Origin: Marsupella aquatica
Lineage: Eukaryota > Marchantiophyta
DNA: 64,000 nucleotides
Direction of reading: 5' to 3'
Assembly (NCBI GenBank): GCA_973895155.1
Contig: OZ316891.1
Location: forward strand, 23,436,001-23,500,000
The translations under genes were made by a program, and so were the position numbers. The notes under the pieces were generated by a model. It did not search any database, was not told the origin of the DNA, and worked only from the letters and a program-made list of their open reading frames with translations. Positions 22,402 through 34,516 of the stretch are shown here, piece after piece (the first letter of the stretch is position 1; every line of letters starts with the position of its first letter).

Positions 22402-22829
22402 AGAGGATGGAAGATGGAGACGCAGCCTAGTGGAATTTAGTTCAGAAAATTGAGATAGACAACATCGTTGTAAAGTACAAAGTTTAATAAAAAGTGTGTC
22501 ATCCAAATGTTCTTAATGTGGCTCCTATTTGATATGCTATGTTGTACACGTTGCTGGGTATGTTTTCATCTTGGCGAGCTCAGCCGAGATGGAACAACAC
22601 TCCAAGGATATCTCAGAGAGGGCGCCAAGATGGTTAGAAAGGGCACCAAGATGGTCAGAGAGGCAGCCGACATTACTAATTGTCCGAACCAAAACAATGT
22701 CGGAGTGGACTCCGACATAGGGTTTGACTGTGGGTGTGAATTAAGTCCATGTCGGCGGCGTCGCTGAGTTTCGGGCACAGACTGATATCAGTGACTGATG
22801 AAAGTCACTGATAACTGATGAAGTTGTGT
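22402..22829. other. 3' flank of the Ulp1 gene; palindromic motif cluster
   Basis: AATAAA-like TTTAATAAAAAG at about 22480 may be the poly(A) signal. Between 22565 and 22770 CATCTTGGCGAGCTCAGCCGAGATGG and related palindromes occur. 22775-22820 has TGATATCAGTGACTGATG / CACTGATAACTGATGA, which is matched in inverted order near 56700-56745. Confidence 0.5.
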
Positions 22830-23280
22830 ACCTCATCCTTGCGGGGGAAAATTGGATGGTTGCGATGCACATCATCCTCCAATACATCCACGGACGCCAC
22901 AACCTACACCTGTACACCTTCAATTGGGGCACATCCGTCACAATATCTTAGCAATACCCCATCGCAAGTAGGACTTTCACCATCCTCGCGGGGGGAAATT
23001 GGATGGTTGCGATGCACATCATCCTCCAATACATCCACGGACGCCACAACCTACACCTGTACACCTTCAATTGGAGCACATCCGTCACAATACCTTAGCA
23101 ATACCCCATCGCAAGTAGGACTTTCACCATCCTCGCGGGGGGAAATTGGATGGTTGCAATGCACATCATCCTCCAATACATCCACAAACGCCACAGCCTA
23201 CACCTACACGCCTGCAATTGGAGCCATCCGTCAGAATTGCCCAACAATACCCCCTCACAAGTGGGTGGTTGTACGTAGCT
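22830..23280. repeat. 147-bp tandem repeat, about 3 units
   Basis: The word ATTGGATGGT recurs at 22851, 22998 and 23145, an exact 147-bp spacing, within units that are more than 90% alike. The 154-residue plus-strand ORF across it only reflects a period divisible by three. Confidence 0.92.
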
Positions 23281-23436
23281 AAATTCCCTGGAGACACGTA
23301 GGGGAGAGGTCAAAATACTTAGAGAGTGATATACCCTGGTACCTGTGGGCTTCCGCAGGTAATTTGGGTGCATTACCCTAAGATGGCCGGAATACCTACT
23401 TCTTTGTTATCAAACAATGAATTACCGGGGGAATGT

Positions 23437-23698
23437 TGGGAAATACCCTGCACCCAAACCATGCATATCCTCCTTGTGAGTACAAGAGGAAGACAAGGGA
23501 AGGCATAGAATAGGCCGACTACTTATCTCATGACCCGATGAAGGATCTGTCCAGTATATGTGTGTAAAATGTTAGTAGAGAGCTAGCAGCGTCCCATGCC
23601 GCTAAGCCGCAAAACCGGCCTCGCCAAGAGCAAAACCTATGGGAATCGGCTTGTGCAGGGGGGTTTCTTGGGTTTAGGGAGCCATGGGACGCACCACA
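23437..23698 (+). mobile_element. Gypsy-family LTR, solo or truncated
   Basis: Starts TGTTGGGAAATACC and ends GACGCACCACA. It matches LTR DNA at 34990-35232 (+) and 32960-33091 (-). In those copies CACCACA is followed by TTTTTGGCGNTAGATGG and a gag ORF; here it is followed by unrelated DNA. It contains GCGTCCCATG and CATGGGACGC as inverted arms about 100 bp apart. Confidence 0.65.
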
Positions 23699-24574
23699 CA
23701 TGGCAAGAGAAGAAAGCACATGCATACATGAACTTTCTCATGACTCCCTAGCTGGGTCATCCTCAAGTACACTTGCGTAGTTTTCAAAATGTGTTGATGA
23801 GTTCAGTTTAGGGTGTGTCTTGCGTATGGCTACAGCTTATTTGATCTATCTCTTATAGATTATTCGATACATGTCTTAGCCATTTTTGTCATCGCTTGTC
23901 TGTAGATCTGACAAGTGACGCTAGTTTTACCATCTCGATAGTATCAAGCGATAGGCATAGGATGCGCGATGCGCGTTGCTTTTTGAATTTTGCAATCCTT
24001 TGGTTACGGGGTGGACACCTCGGATCATTTTGAACTTTTGTAAGCGCCTGGCGCTACCATATTAGTAAATTAATTTTCTATCACAAGACTTTGTGGATTG
24101 TGGATTGGCGTCGGATGTGCAAATTGGTTGGATTTGGTTCGTCGTTACCCGCCTCTACCGAAGAGGTGTGAGGAGAATGCCATCCTTGGCATTTATGGTG
24201 AGAACGGTTTTACTCCCAACACAGCCACATCTAAGGCTGGCATCAAGGATGACAACGGTTCTTCCACAACCAAAAGGACTAGCGCCAGGCGCTAGCGTGA
24301 TCACTTGCCCGACCGAGACGCTGCACGTTCTTCAATATCTTCTTGTACACGAGTTTTTGTTCTTTGGGACGGATTTGCTATTCGCTAACGGATAGCGATC
24401 AAAATGGTTTTAAATGTACAGTTCCCATAAGCTCATTAAACGAGTGCCTGGCGCTATTCTTGACCATTTTTTGTGCATTCGACTCGAATCTTCTAAACGT
24501 CCTGTTTTGAATGTCAAGTTCTTTGTTCACACCAGAATAATTTTGGGCATTCTTCGCTGAAGTTTTCTATATTC
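23699..24574. other. Non-coding spacer with GCGCTAGCGCC-type palindromes
   Basis: No ORF worth naming. CGCCTGGCGCT / AGCGCCAGGCGCTAGC occur at about 24046, 24284 and 24447, resembling the GGGCGCTAGC..GCGCTAGC block inside the MITEs. It lies between the Gypsy LTR and the Copia insertion and may be part of a larger Mutator-like non-autonomous element, whose right end would be 29874-29948 across the Copia. Confidence 0.35.
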
Positions 24575-24579
24575 GGTTT

Positions 24580-24768
24580 TGTTAAGTTATGAAATATTCA
24601 TACACCAACAAAAGATGATTGAATTTCCCTTAAGCCAATGTGGCTTATTTTATGTTGTACATTGGGGTAGTTGTAACTACCCTCTCCTAGTCTTGTGTCT
24701 CTTTATATCTAGGTATTGCATACCTCTTTGTATCATCATATGGACTAAGGGTTAAATATATTCTAACA
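24580..24768 (-). repeat. Copia 3' LTR (189 bp)
   Basis: TGTT...AACA ends. By eye it is identical to the other LTR except at one terminal base. The minus strand has GATATAAAG about 60 bp in, a likely TATA box. Confidence 0.95.
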
Positions 24769-25149
24769 CTCCCCTTTGGTTACTTTATGTTTCTTAAAGT
24801 AACCATTTTGGAAATAAATTTAAGCCTAGTTCTAAGTATAATGGAAAAACTCATTGGGGTATGACCTCATTAAAACACCCCGCTTTCTTCTGGGGTAAAA
24901 AGAGTGTCACTACCTTACATGTAATGAGTTAAAACTAGTAAGAAAGGAGTGTAATCATGTATGGCTGAATCTAAACGAGTGTTCGATAGATGTGTCAAAA
25001 TGTTCGAGTATGGAGAACATACGTGCAATAGAATATGCATAGAACAGAGGAGGTATCATGGGGAAACACAGTGTTGTCGTGTCGCAATGGAATAAGAAAT
25101 TTATGGAAGAGGTGGGGAAGTCAGATCGCAGTGAAGTCCGATAATCTAC

Positions 25150-28100
25150 GGAGGCCTATTCCAATCAAATGCACTTCGTGAAGAATGCGAGGTAAGGGCT
25201 TCGTAAAAAGGTCAGCGCGATTATCTTTGGAAGGTATCCATTGAACGTTGATTTGGTCCCCGTGCTGTTCATGCGTGTGGAAACATTTGGGGGCAATATG
25301 TTTGATTCGGTCGCCCTTGATAAAGCCCTTAACTATCTGATCAACACAAGGTTTGTTATCCTCGTAGATGATAGTAGGCTTGGTAAGAATTGCATGGCCT
25401 GTAGACGACTGGATGTGATTGATAAGCTGTCAAAGCCATAGGCATTCACGACTGGCTTCGTATAATGCTATGATTTCCGCGTGGTTGGAGGATGTGGTCG
25501 TCAAAGTCTGTTTGGTACTTTTCCAGGATATGGCTATATGTCCTTGTAGAAACACATATCCCGTTTGGGATTTTGCATCATCGGGGTCTGTAAGGTAACC
25601 TACATCTGCGTAACCAATCAATTCGTTAGGTACATCTTTAGGGTAATAGAGGCCAGTGTCGATTGTACCTTGAAGGTAGCGCAGTATCCTCTTAATGCCA
25701 TTCCAATGTCTAATAGTCGGTTGGGAGCTGTGGCGGGCAAGCAAGTGGACAGCAAAAGAGATGTATGGGCGAGTTTGATTCACCAGGTACATCAAGGCTC
25801 CTATAGTAGAGAGGTAAGGTTTCTCTGGGCCCAAGATTGGTTCGTGTTCGGTCGTGCGCTTATATAGATCTCTGGATGTGTCTGAAGATCGAATTTCCAT
25901 AGGTGTCGTGACTGGATAGCTTTTGTCCATGTTGAATTGTTTTAATAGTTTTCTGGTATATGTAGATTGATGAGTAAGAATACCGTTGGATAAATGTTCA
26001 AATTGAATGCCAATACAAAATAGGGGTTGACCAATATCCTTCATTTCGAATATGCTCTTAAGTGTGGTAATGGTTTGATCCATAATGAGTTTAGTACCCA
26101 TTAGGTTAATGTCGTCAACATATATTGCTATGATTATAAATTCAGTGCCATGTCTTTTGATAAAAAGGCATGGAGCAATGTCCTCATTCACGAAACCAAG
26201 TGCAAGCATCTCAGCACGGAAACGTTTATACCAGATGCAGCCACTCTGATTTAAACCATAGAGTGACCTAAGAACCTATACAGCAAATGCTTTCTCTGGT
26301 TTCTTGGCTTTATTGATTCTGTGGTGAACAGGATTTACCTCAGCGAGTAAGTCAGTATAATTCAAGTGCGAATCCGTTGACTGTTCACCATTAGCAATTT
26401 GCTTGGCCTTTTTATTTTTGACCGCTGATGAGTCATGTATTTCAGTAGGTATCATCTGGCCTGAGTGAACGAGGTGGTCCTTAAAGTCCGATGTAGGGAC
26501 AATCTTATCAATACCCGACTTTAGGTCCGGGGTTGGGGAGGTTGTATGCTCCCCCTTAATGTGGAAAATTACCCTCTGAATTAATTCAGGTGGAGCTTGC
26601 ATTTGTATGTCAGTATCAAGTATACCGTAAAGGTAAGCAGTTATCACGTCCATAAGATGCATACGAATTTGATGTGTGAGGGCAAAAGCAATCAGATATC
26701 GGTAGGAGTCCATGACTGGTGAATGAGTAAGGTCATAATCTTTGCCATATATTTGCGTGTAGCCTCTAGCCACAAGTCTGGCTTTGTAGTGGATTACTTC
26801 ACCTGCGGCATTATGTTTGCGTATCAATATAATCCTATACCCAGTTAGGTGTTGTGCAGCAAGGACGATTCGGAGCTCTCCAAAAACTTGGCAAGATATC
26901 AGAGAATCAAGCTCGGAGTTAATAGCAGAGTTCCATTTGGGCCAGTCTGGTCGTTGTTGTGCTTCTTTAATTGTCCGAGGGTCTGGTAAATCTTTAGTTA
27001 TATCCTGGGATATAAGAAAGGCAAAATGCTCATCTGGTTTAGTTAAATTTTGATGCCATAAATGTCCAGTATGCATATAGTGGATGGATATTTCTTCATT
27101 GTCATCCTGTATAATTGGCGGTAATTGTAAGGATAAATGTGTTGATACAAGTGTCTTCTGCCGTGGTCTAGAGTCTTTGGAACCTGAAGGTCTGCCTCGC
27201 TTAGCCTTGGGAGCGAGGTCTGTGGCTCGAGTATCTGGTATACGAATTCTTGCAAGAGTATTGGCTGCATCTATATGTGATTTTGTTACATTCGTAGCAT
27301 CATTAAATGCATCAGGTATTTTCTCCATAATTTGATGGAGATTCATAATGTGTTTCACTTCATCGTTTGTTAATTGAGTACAAGGATCATTCCAGAATGG
27401 ATCCTTTGTTGTCCATTCTAATGTGTGTGTTGAGACAGGCTGTTTGGAGAGTTGTGCTGGAGTTAGAAGTGGTGGGAAGATTTCTTCACAGAATTTACAG
27501 TCCTGGTATCGAGCTCAAAACACATCAGCAGTGGTGGGTTTGAGATATCTTATTATCGAGGGAGAGTCGTAGCCAACATAGATGCCACGTCAACGATGTG
27601 GTCCCATCTTGGTGTGTTTGGGGCATTGAATTGTGATGCCCAGGACTTGACAGAAGTCATCAAATGCTGGTGATGTAAATTCGCCAGCATTATCAATTCG
27701 AATTATTTTGGTAGGAGAGTCAGGGAATTGAGTGCGAAGACGTATAAGCTGTGTTAGCAGTTTGGCAAAGACAAGGTTTCTTGTGGAAATTAAAGAAATA
27801 GAGGATCATTTGGTTGAGGAGCATATCATTACTAGGAAAAACCTAAAAGGTCCACTCGGTGGATCAATAGGTCCGCAGACGTCCACATTGATCTGTGAGA
27901 GGAAGTCAGGGATTTGATAGGTGTTCTTAGTGGAAGCTGGATGAGTGATAAATTTACCTTGTGCATAGGGGATGCAAGTGTCTAACTTCGTGGATGGGTG
28001 TACTCCTTTTGGTATGCCAATGGTGTTCTTCATAATTTTATGGTACATCCCTAGGCCTGGGTGGCCGAGGCGGATATGCCATAATTCTGTGGGGGATAAT

Positions 28101-29536
28101 TGTTGTTGTTGGGAATTGTAAGATATGATCTTAGTGGCATAAACGCCGGGGGGATGGAGTGGTAATGTCTCTAGTGTAATAGGGCCATTATCAGTTTCTC
28201 GAAAAATCTGTAGAGAGTTTATGTGGTTGTCGGGTGCAAAGCGTATATGGAGGTAGTTTTGGCGGACATCATGGAAACTTAGTAAGTTCCGTGTTGCGAG
28301 TGGGGCATATATGGCAGATGCAATTTTAATGGTTGTGCCTTGAGGAAGGGCAAGTTGGGCAGGTCCATGACCTTCCTCTAATTGGTTTATACCTGTGATA
28401 GTAGTCACAGGTCTATTTGATGGGTATATGTGCTGGAAATAACATTTGTCTTTTAGGATTGAGTGAGAAGTGCCGCTGTCAAGAATGCAAATATCAGCAC
28501 CGGCGAAAGATGTGTCATTCGCTTCATGTGATACTATATGAACCTCTGGTGGGGGAGGTGCAAGCGTGTATTTGGAGAGATCGTCATCGATCTCCAAGTG
28601 ATGTGCGGCTGTTAAGGTGTTGGATGTTGTGAGGGTGGCCTGGTATAGTTTGACTAGGTGAGCTTGAATTCTGCAATTATGTTGGATATGCCCTGTCCCA
28701 CCGCAACGGAAACACTTGGGCTGATTATTTGTGGGATAATTCTGTGCAGGTTTATTTGGCATATGATTGGGGTTACGATGCCAAGAATTCATAGGAGGCT
28801 TGAAGATTTTGCCTTTGTCTGTGCAAAATTGTTGTCTCTTGTGGAATTTATTAAAACGACTTGGATTGCCTTTAAATTGGCCACGGGGTCGATTGTAAGA
28901 GGAACTACCTCTAGTGGTATTCGTGAATTGTATTTCTGGTTTAGGAAGCGTGCCTGGTGGTCGCTCGCGAGAGTTCCTCAAAAGGAGGAGGTCATTCTTT
29001 TCAGCCAGGAGCATGACTGCAATCAAATCTGAGAATTGGGTGAAATGGCGTTGTCTATAAATCTGCGATAACTGCATGTTTGCTGCCAAGAATGTAGAAA
29101 GAGTCTTTTCGATCTTTGTTGCTTCATCGATTGGTTCGCCGCAGGCTGCTAACTGAGCAGTTATCCAAAATAAGGCGCTATTGAATTTGGCAATTGTAGG
29201 GTAGTCTAGAACTTGTAAATGAATCCATTCATTTTGTGCAGCCGGTAGGGAAATTAGATGCAGATGGTCGAATCTCAATTTGAGAGCGTCCCATAGGGCT
29301 CGGGGATTAAACTCTGTAAGGTATTCAAGTTATAGTTCGGCAACGAGGTGATGGCGAATGATATACAGTGCCTGAGCCTTTAGTTGTAATGTGCCATTGT
29401 TATCTGCTAAGATAATGTCGCCGAGGCCTTTCATGTTGAGAACAATTTCTGTATTCTGTGCCCAAGATAAATAATTGTCGCCATCTGTTGCGAGCAATGG
29501 GAATTGGAGCTTCTCCAATGTTGTCATAGTCGACAA
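25150..29536 (-). pseudogene. Copia gag-pol, broken
   Basis: One polyprotein order on the minus strand. It runs gag (from MSTMTTLEKLQFPLL), zinc knuckle CFRCGGTGHIQHNC, aspartic protease ILDSGTSHSILKD and the pre-integrase module LWHIRLGHPG. The integrase follows (VDVCGP, first Asp), then reverse transcriptase (YDLTHSPVMD ... YVDDINLMG) and RNase H (EIIALYEASRECLWL). Breaks: TAA at 29330, loss of frame within integrase near 27806 with no clean frame to 27359, a stop at 26276, and a stop at 25430. Despite these lesions the LTRs are almost identical, so the copy may have been mobilised in trans. Closely related to the Copia at 59271-64000 by residue matches throughout. Confidence 0.93.
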
Positions 29537-29684
29537 AATTTTTGTGGTGTACTTGGCAAAAGAAAAGAAATTTGTCTTGGGGAATTTTGTTCGATGCTTT
29601 GTTCACATGAATAGGGAAAAATTCACAAGAGGCCTATAAGTAGCTCGAGAGTCGTTGGAGGAGCAAAATCATGTGTTGATAACG

Positions 29685-29873
29685 TGTTAAGTTATGAAAT
29701 ATTCATACACCAACAAAAGATGATTGAATTTCCCTTAAGCCAATGTGGCTTATTTTATGTTGTACATTGGGGTAGTTGTAACTACCCTCTCCTAGTCTTG
29801 TGTCTCTTTATATCTAGGTATTGCATACCTCTTTGTATCATCATATGGACTAAGGGTTAAATATATTCTAATA
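29685..29873 (-). repeat. Copia 5' LTR (189 bp)
   Basis: Same sequence as 24580-24768. The plus-strand right end reads AATA instead of AACA, a single C-to-T change. The TATAAAG box is conserved. Confidence 0.95.
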
Positions 29874-29948
29874 GGTTTCTTGTTTCCTGTCATCGTTTCC
29901 TGTTTTGGGTTTCCTGTTTTCTTGTTTCCTGTCTTATGTAAATACCCC
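29874..29948. mobile_element. Terminal fragment of a MITE related to copies A/B
   Basis: Repeated TTTCCTG words and the end GTAAATACCCC match the right end of the MITEs at 4965 and 35507. It abuts the Gypsy protease frame on its right and the Copia target duplication on its left, so Copia landed in a MITE-like element that had itself entered Gypsy. The opposite MITE end is not recognised. Confidence 0.6.
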
Positions 29949-31038
29949 CCTCCTATCTCTGTCTTGATGCCGGTTAACACTCCCATGGGAATGACCTGAT
30001 ACCCATTGGCCATGTTCAACACTCTTCCAGTCATCTTTGGTGTTAGACCCCACCCTTTTGCTGTTGAATCAATCATAATACATACCCCTGATCCTCCATC
30101 GATGGGTATCCGTAGTAATATTTCTCCTTGAATCATTAATGGTAATGCTGGGGCTCCTTGATCTTCTTCTATCATCAGCACGTCGGATCTGGTTTCTACC
30201 TTGGGTAATCTTGGCTTGCCGAGAATGGCCTTCCTTAATTGTTTCCAAAAGTATGGGCTATTTTTCAATAGTTGACCTACTGTTGCTGAGACTCTAGATT
30301 CTAGTATGTCTTTAGCCAGGTCATAGAAGACTATCGACTTCTCTTCTGGCGGTGTCTCTCTATTGGCTTCGACCTGTTTTGTCACGCTGGTTTCCACAGC
30401 TCTTGGATCTTCCGAAGCAAACAACGCTTTTGCTCGTTTCACATCCTTGGCTATGGATTTGGTATTCTCTAGGGTTTCTAATTCTCGCAGTTGTTCCTTG
30501 ACACTAGCCGTGATAGATGGGTAGAACAACTTAGGGTGATCTCGATTGAAGTTACTATCCTGTGAAGGATTGGGCTCACTGGTGGGCTCATGGTTTACCT
30601 ATGTTGCCGGCGCCCTTCCTTCTCTTTCCATTGATGTTGACGAAGAGTCGATGTTTTCTTCTTTAACCTTCCCTTTATTTTTGGCCAGCCCATCCCACCT
30701 TTCCTTCCTTCTGGTGGATCGAGTAGAGACCCGGTAGCAATCATGATCCAAATCCTCTTCTGAAAATGTTGATAGGGCCTCGGCCTCATCATCAGATGGT
30801 CCAAACTCTGCCTCGGCATCCACTTGCCATCCGAGTTTGATGTGGTTGATTTGAACTCCTCCTGGGGTAGTACCTGGCGGCAAGACCTTGACCGGCAAGA
30901 GCTTATGATTTGCGGCCAGTCCTGCCAACCAAGTAGGACATTGTCCTAGCATGTGACCCTCCTATCGGCATCCCATACATAGCTGAGCTGGCTGTCCATC
31001 ACCTTGTTTGCGTGCATTCGGGCATTCTCTAGCAAAAT

Positions 31039-31513
31039 TGTTGGGTATTTACTCTTACGTCTAGGTTAGGTATGACGTGGTTGGTACAACAACGTGGGTT
31101 GGTACAACTACGTGGTTAGGTACAACTACGTGATTAGGTACAACTATGTGGTTAGGTACAACTACGTGATTAGGTACAACTATGTGGTTAGGTACAACTA
31201 CGTGATTAGGTACAACTATGTGGTTAGGTACAACTATGTGGTTAGGTACAACTAAGTTGCACACTATATCATAAGAGGCATGTGTGCTTGGAGAGGTAGA
31301 ACCAAGGCTCATTGTTATGGAGCCACTTGAGAGATAGGGAGAGCTTACACTGTGGAGACTCGGTATAGCCGACGGGCTTAGAGTTTAGTAAAGCTCTCTT
31401 GTGTATTCCCGTGGACGTAGCCTCAAGGAGGTGAACCACGTATCTCTTGTGTCGACTATTGTGCGTTGGATGGTTCATGGGCTTGCCGTTGCGATCGTCG
31501 TCTATGCTCAACA
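31039..31513. mobile_element. Solo LTR (475 bp) inside the Gypsy zinc knuckle
   Basis: TGTTGGGTATTT...GCTCAACA ends with AAAAT at 31034-31038 and 31514-31518, a 5-bp target duplication. Excision with one AAAAT restores the CYNCGQPGHF / ARECPN frame seen in the plus copy. No ORF of its own: the VVPNH repeat ORF comes from the 18-bp array. Confidence 0.92.
31083..31259. repeat. 18-bp tandem array in the solo LTR, about 10 units
   Basis: Units GGTACAACTAYGTGRTTA from 31083, nine full and one partial. CGTGAT and TGTGGT variants alternate, giving a 36-bp higher-order period over most of the array. Confidence 0.93.
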
Positions 31514-32959
31514 AAAATGGCCAGGTTGACCACAATTATAGCATGCCGCAAATCTTTGCACATTTGGCCTAGGAGGTACTAACGGATTCTGAATAATCCA
31601 AGGATAATCTCTCCCGGATTGTTCCTTAATCCTGACCAGAGAGATGCAGGTCGGTTGGATAGGTCTCGTGCTCTGGACAGTCTCATTGATGCCGAAAACA
31701 CTATCAGTGGCATCCCCTAGAAAGTACTCTACTTCTCCCTGACATGGTCTGACCTCAGCCACATGCCGAACATGACTAGTATTAAGTTTAGGACATGTGT
31801 CTTTATGGTGTCCGGTTTTATAACATAAGGCACACCATACAAAGCTATCCTCGAGTACTACTTTCTTCTTGGGCTTTACCTCTGCTATTATAGCCTTAAG
31901 CTGCTCGGTAAGAGCTACAATGTTATCTGGTGTTTTAGCTTCTAGCTTGACTTTCAACTTCCCCCTCCTTCCACCCTTCTTTTTCCAAGATTTTTCTTCT
32001 TCAGAACTAGAAGATGACTCACTCTTGCTACTTCCACTATCCGAGCTTGAGTTATCACTTCTTGACTTCTTAGAATGTTTCTTTTTCTTATCTTTTTTCT
32101 TATGGGGTGATCCTTCCTCCGATGAGGAACTCTCAGACTTGAGCCGTTTTTTCCGGCTTGTGATATTTGCATTAATGTACAATTGAATATCTCTAATTGC
32201 CTCTGCTAAAGTCTCTGGGTTCTCCTTCCTAATTGCAAAACTCATCTTCTGTGGCAAAGCATTCACCAACCATTGAAGTTGCATACCTTCAGATGCATTG
32301 GTTTTTGTATGTCTTACCAGCTTTTGGAAACATTGCAAGAACTTCCTGAAGGATTTGTTTTCCTTGAACCAAAGTCGTCCCAACTTCAGCACTGCTAGCT
32401 CTGAGGTTCCATTGGGTCAAAACTCCTTAACAAATAGTGTTTTGAAGGTATGCCAGATGGCTTGATCTTCCACATCCAATGCTCTGTACCAAGGCCTAGC
32501 CTCACCCTTGAACAGGTCGGGAAGAATTTGCATCTTGATGGCCGATTTTCCATTTGCTGCAGCGGTTCCCTCAAAGTCATCCAACCATTCATCCAGATCC
32601 TCATCTCCTCTCCCATGAAATGCCTTGTAATGAATGCACGACCGTTGGCTCAGTCTGGTCCCTGGCCTCTCGTCTGGCCATGCCTCTGGTTCCCCCATGT
32701 CGGCTGGGGACTCGCTTCTCCTTACCGACTCTTCTTCTAGTATGTCTTCTTCGACGCCACTTTCAGTTTCAGAGCTACCAGCTCTTTCTGCCCCTCTCAA
32801 TCGTTGTGTATCATGCCACCCGGCGAGCTGCTGCAGACGAGCTCTCTCTCATTGAATCGCTCTTTCCTCCCTCGGCGTAGGTTCAGTCATTACCTACGCT
32901 TCTTTCCTAACTTCATATCTCACGGCTTAAGAAATGCCCCCTCCATCTATCGCCAAAAA

Positions 32960-33091
32960 TGTGGTGCATCCCATGGCTCCCTAAACCCAAGAAACCCCCT
33001 GTACAAGCCGATTCCCGCAGGTTTTGCTCTCGGCGAGGCCGGTTCCGCGGCTTAGCGGCATGGGACGCTGCTAAACTCCTTTACTACTATT
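32960..33091 (-). mobile_element. Partial 5' LTR of the minus Gypsy
   Basis: The minus strand ends GATGCACCACA, immediately before TTTTTGGCGATAGATGG and the gag ORF. It is cut at 33091 by a Copia LTR (TGTTGTGAG). Homologous to 35094-35232 and 23560-23698. Confidence 0.75.
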
Positions 33092-34516
33092 TGTTGTGAG
33101 ACAAGGTTTTTGATCATAATAATAGATCACTCACTCCATTAAGCTAAGGTATGGCTTTATATAGCCATTGGGTTACATCATATAAGGTTAAAGGTAACCT
33201 TATTCTAGGGTTAAAGAGTAAACTATGGTTTACAACACTCCCCCTTGGTTAGTTTATGGGTGTGTAAAGTAACCACAGTTTTAACCCTAGGATATCAGTA
33301 ATTGGTATTCCCATTGATGTAGCCTCATTAAAACCTTGCCGCTTTCTTCTCAAGGAAAGAGTACTACCATCATTACATATTGGGATCCAATTGGTCCGTT
33401 TTGGATATCATATTTGTATTTTGTCTAAAAATATGTTTCTTATGAATGTGTATGGTCATTCATTCTATAGATTTGTTATACTACGGGTATTTATAATTTT
33501 CCTATACTATCCGATGGTTCGTATAATGTCGATTCTGTAGGTCTTTGTTTTATTGACGACCTAACTTAGCTATGTGTTGTGCTTTCTCCAAGATGACTTT
33601 TTTAAGTTCGTAAGATCTTTGTCGTAAGTCGTCGGATGGGGGAAAAGCTTGGCTTGTGAGCTGTGCATTGCTAGCATGTCCGATCGAGCCGTCAGGTGTT
33701 ATGCATCTTGATCTGCTGTGTATTTGAAGATCCTTCATTCGGGTGGATCGCCTTCGCTCTTATGTGTTAGTACGAGTCTTCTATCGATTCATGGTGTGGC
33801 CTTCATGGTGGTGGCATGTTGAGTGTTGGCGATCTGTATCATAGTAACAGTGATGGACGAAGAAAAAAATGATGAAGTGAAAGTTATGAACGGGGTTTCA
33901 GTGGGGGTTGCAAACCTCTAATATGAGCTGCTTTGCGCTGGTTCTTTCAGTTTTGTTTGTCAATAGTTGGATTGCTCGTGTTGGCATTTGTAGTTTATGC
34001 ACTTTTCGTTAAGGATTGTATGTCATGGCTTTCATGGAGTAATGTTGATAGCTTTTTCATACCTATGCCTGTGATGTGGTCTCGATGAGTTCCTGCAGGT
34101 AGAGGTTTTGTAAATATATCTGCCCTGTTGTCCTGTGATCAAATCCATTCTACTTGTATGTTTTTGCCTTGCTGTTCTTGGGTAAAGAAGAACTTGGGAT
34201 CGATGTGCTTTGTTATTTTGGTTTTCATAATGCCGTTGACAATTTGGTCTATGCAGGCTTTGTTGTCCTCATATATTATTGTAGGTTCTATTATCTTTGA
34301 CTTGCCCGTGCTGGTCCTGATGTGGTTAATGATACTTCTTAACCATAGGGCTTCTCTGCATGCCTCGTATAATGCTATGACTTTTGAATGATTCGATGAT
34401 GTGGTTGTCATCGTTTGCTTTGTGCTACGCTAGGATATTGCAGTGGTGCCTTGCAGGAAGACATAGCCCGTTTGTGATTTTGAGTCTTGGGGTCAGATAG
34501 GTATCCAACATCTGTG
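33092..34516 (-). mobile_element. Copia fragment: 3' LTR, decayed tail and RNase H end
   Basis: LTR 33092-33237 (TGTTGTGAG...TTTACAACA) with an adjoining minus-strand polypurine tract CCAAGGGGGAG. It resembles the LTR at 59271-59410, including ACCATAGTTTAC and a CTATATAA box. 33240-34120 shows no ORF. 34139-34411 (-) encodes Copia RNase H (TTTSSNHSKVIALYEACRE ... YEDNKACIDQIVNG ... KHIDPKFFF). The fragment ends abruptly at about 34516 against a coiled-coil segment. Confidence 0.85.

Larger units (their letters stand above)
24580..29873 (-). mobile_element. Full-length Ty1/Copia element with LTRs and target duplication
   Basis: LTRs at 24580-24768 and 29685-29873. Flanking GGTTT at 24575-24579 and 29874-29878 is a 5-bp target duplication. 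Minus orientation: the LTR at 29685-29873 is the 5' one, and CGTTATCAACACATG next to it is the likely primer-binding region. A polypurine tract (CCAAAGGGGAG, minus strand) abuts the 3' LTR. Total 5.3 kb. Confidence 0.95.
29949..32890 (-). pseudogene. Gypsy gag and protease, broken copy (-)
   Basis: Starts at the ATG near 32890 (MTEPTPREER), downstream of the LTR and a TTTTTGGCG segment. Retrotrans-gag core: W.R.LDVEDQAIWHTFK and LVNALPQKMSFAIRKE. A Ser/Lys-rich stretch, CALCYKTGHHKDTC and CYNCGQPGHF zinc knuckles, an acidic region and the start of a retropepsin (PIDGGSGVCIMID) follow. Stops: TGA near 32853, TGA near 32402 (shared with the plus copy), TAG near 30963 and TAG near 30597. A solo LTR interrupts the second knuckle at 31039-31513, and a MITE fragment ends it at 29948. 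Reverse transcriptase and integrase are absent. Confidence 0.9.

Noticed and set aside
22818-23282. 154-residue Ser/Thr-rich repeat protein
   Set aside because: Product of the 147-bp non-coding array (147 = 3 x 49); no start context or family.
31061-31312. VVPNHIVVPNHV repeat peptide
   Set aside because: Translation of the 18-bp array in the solo LTR; not a gene.
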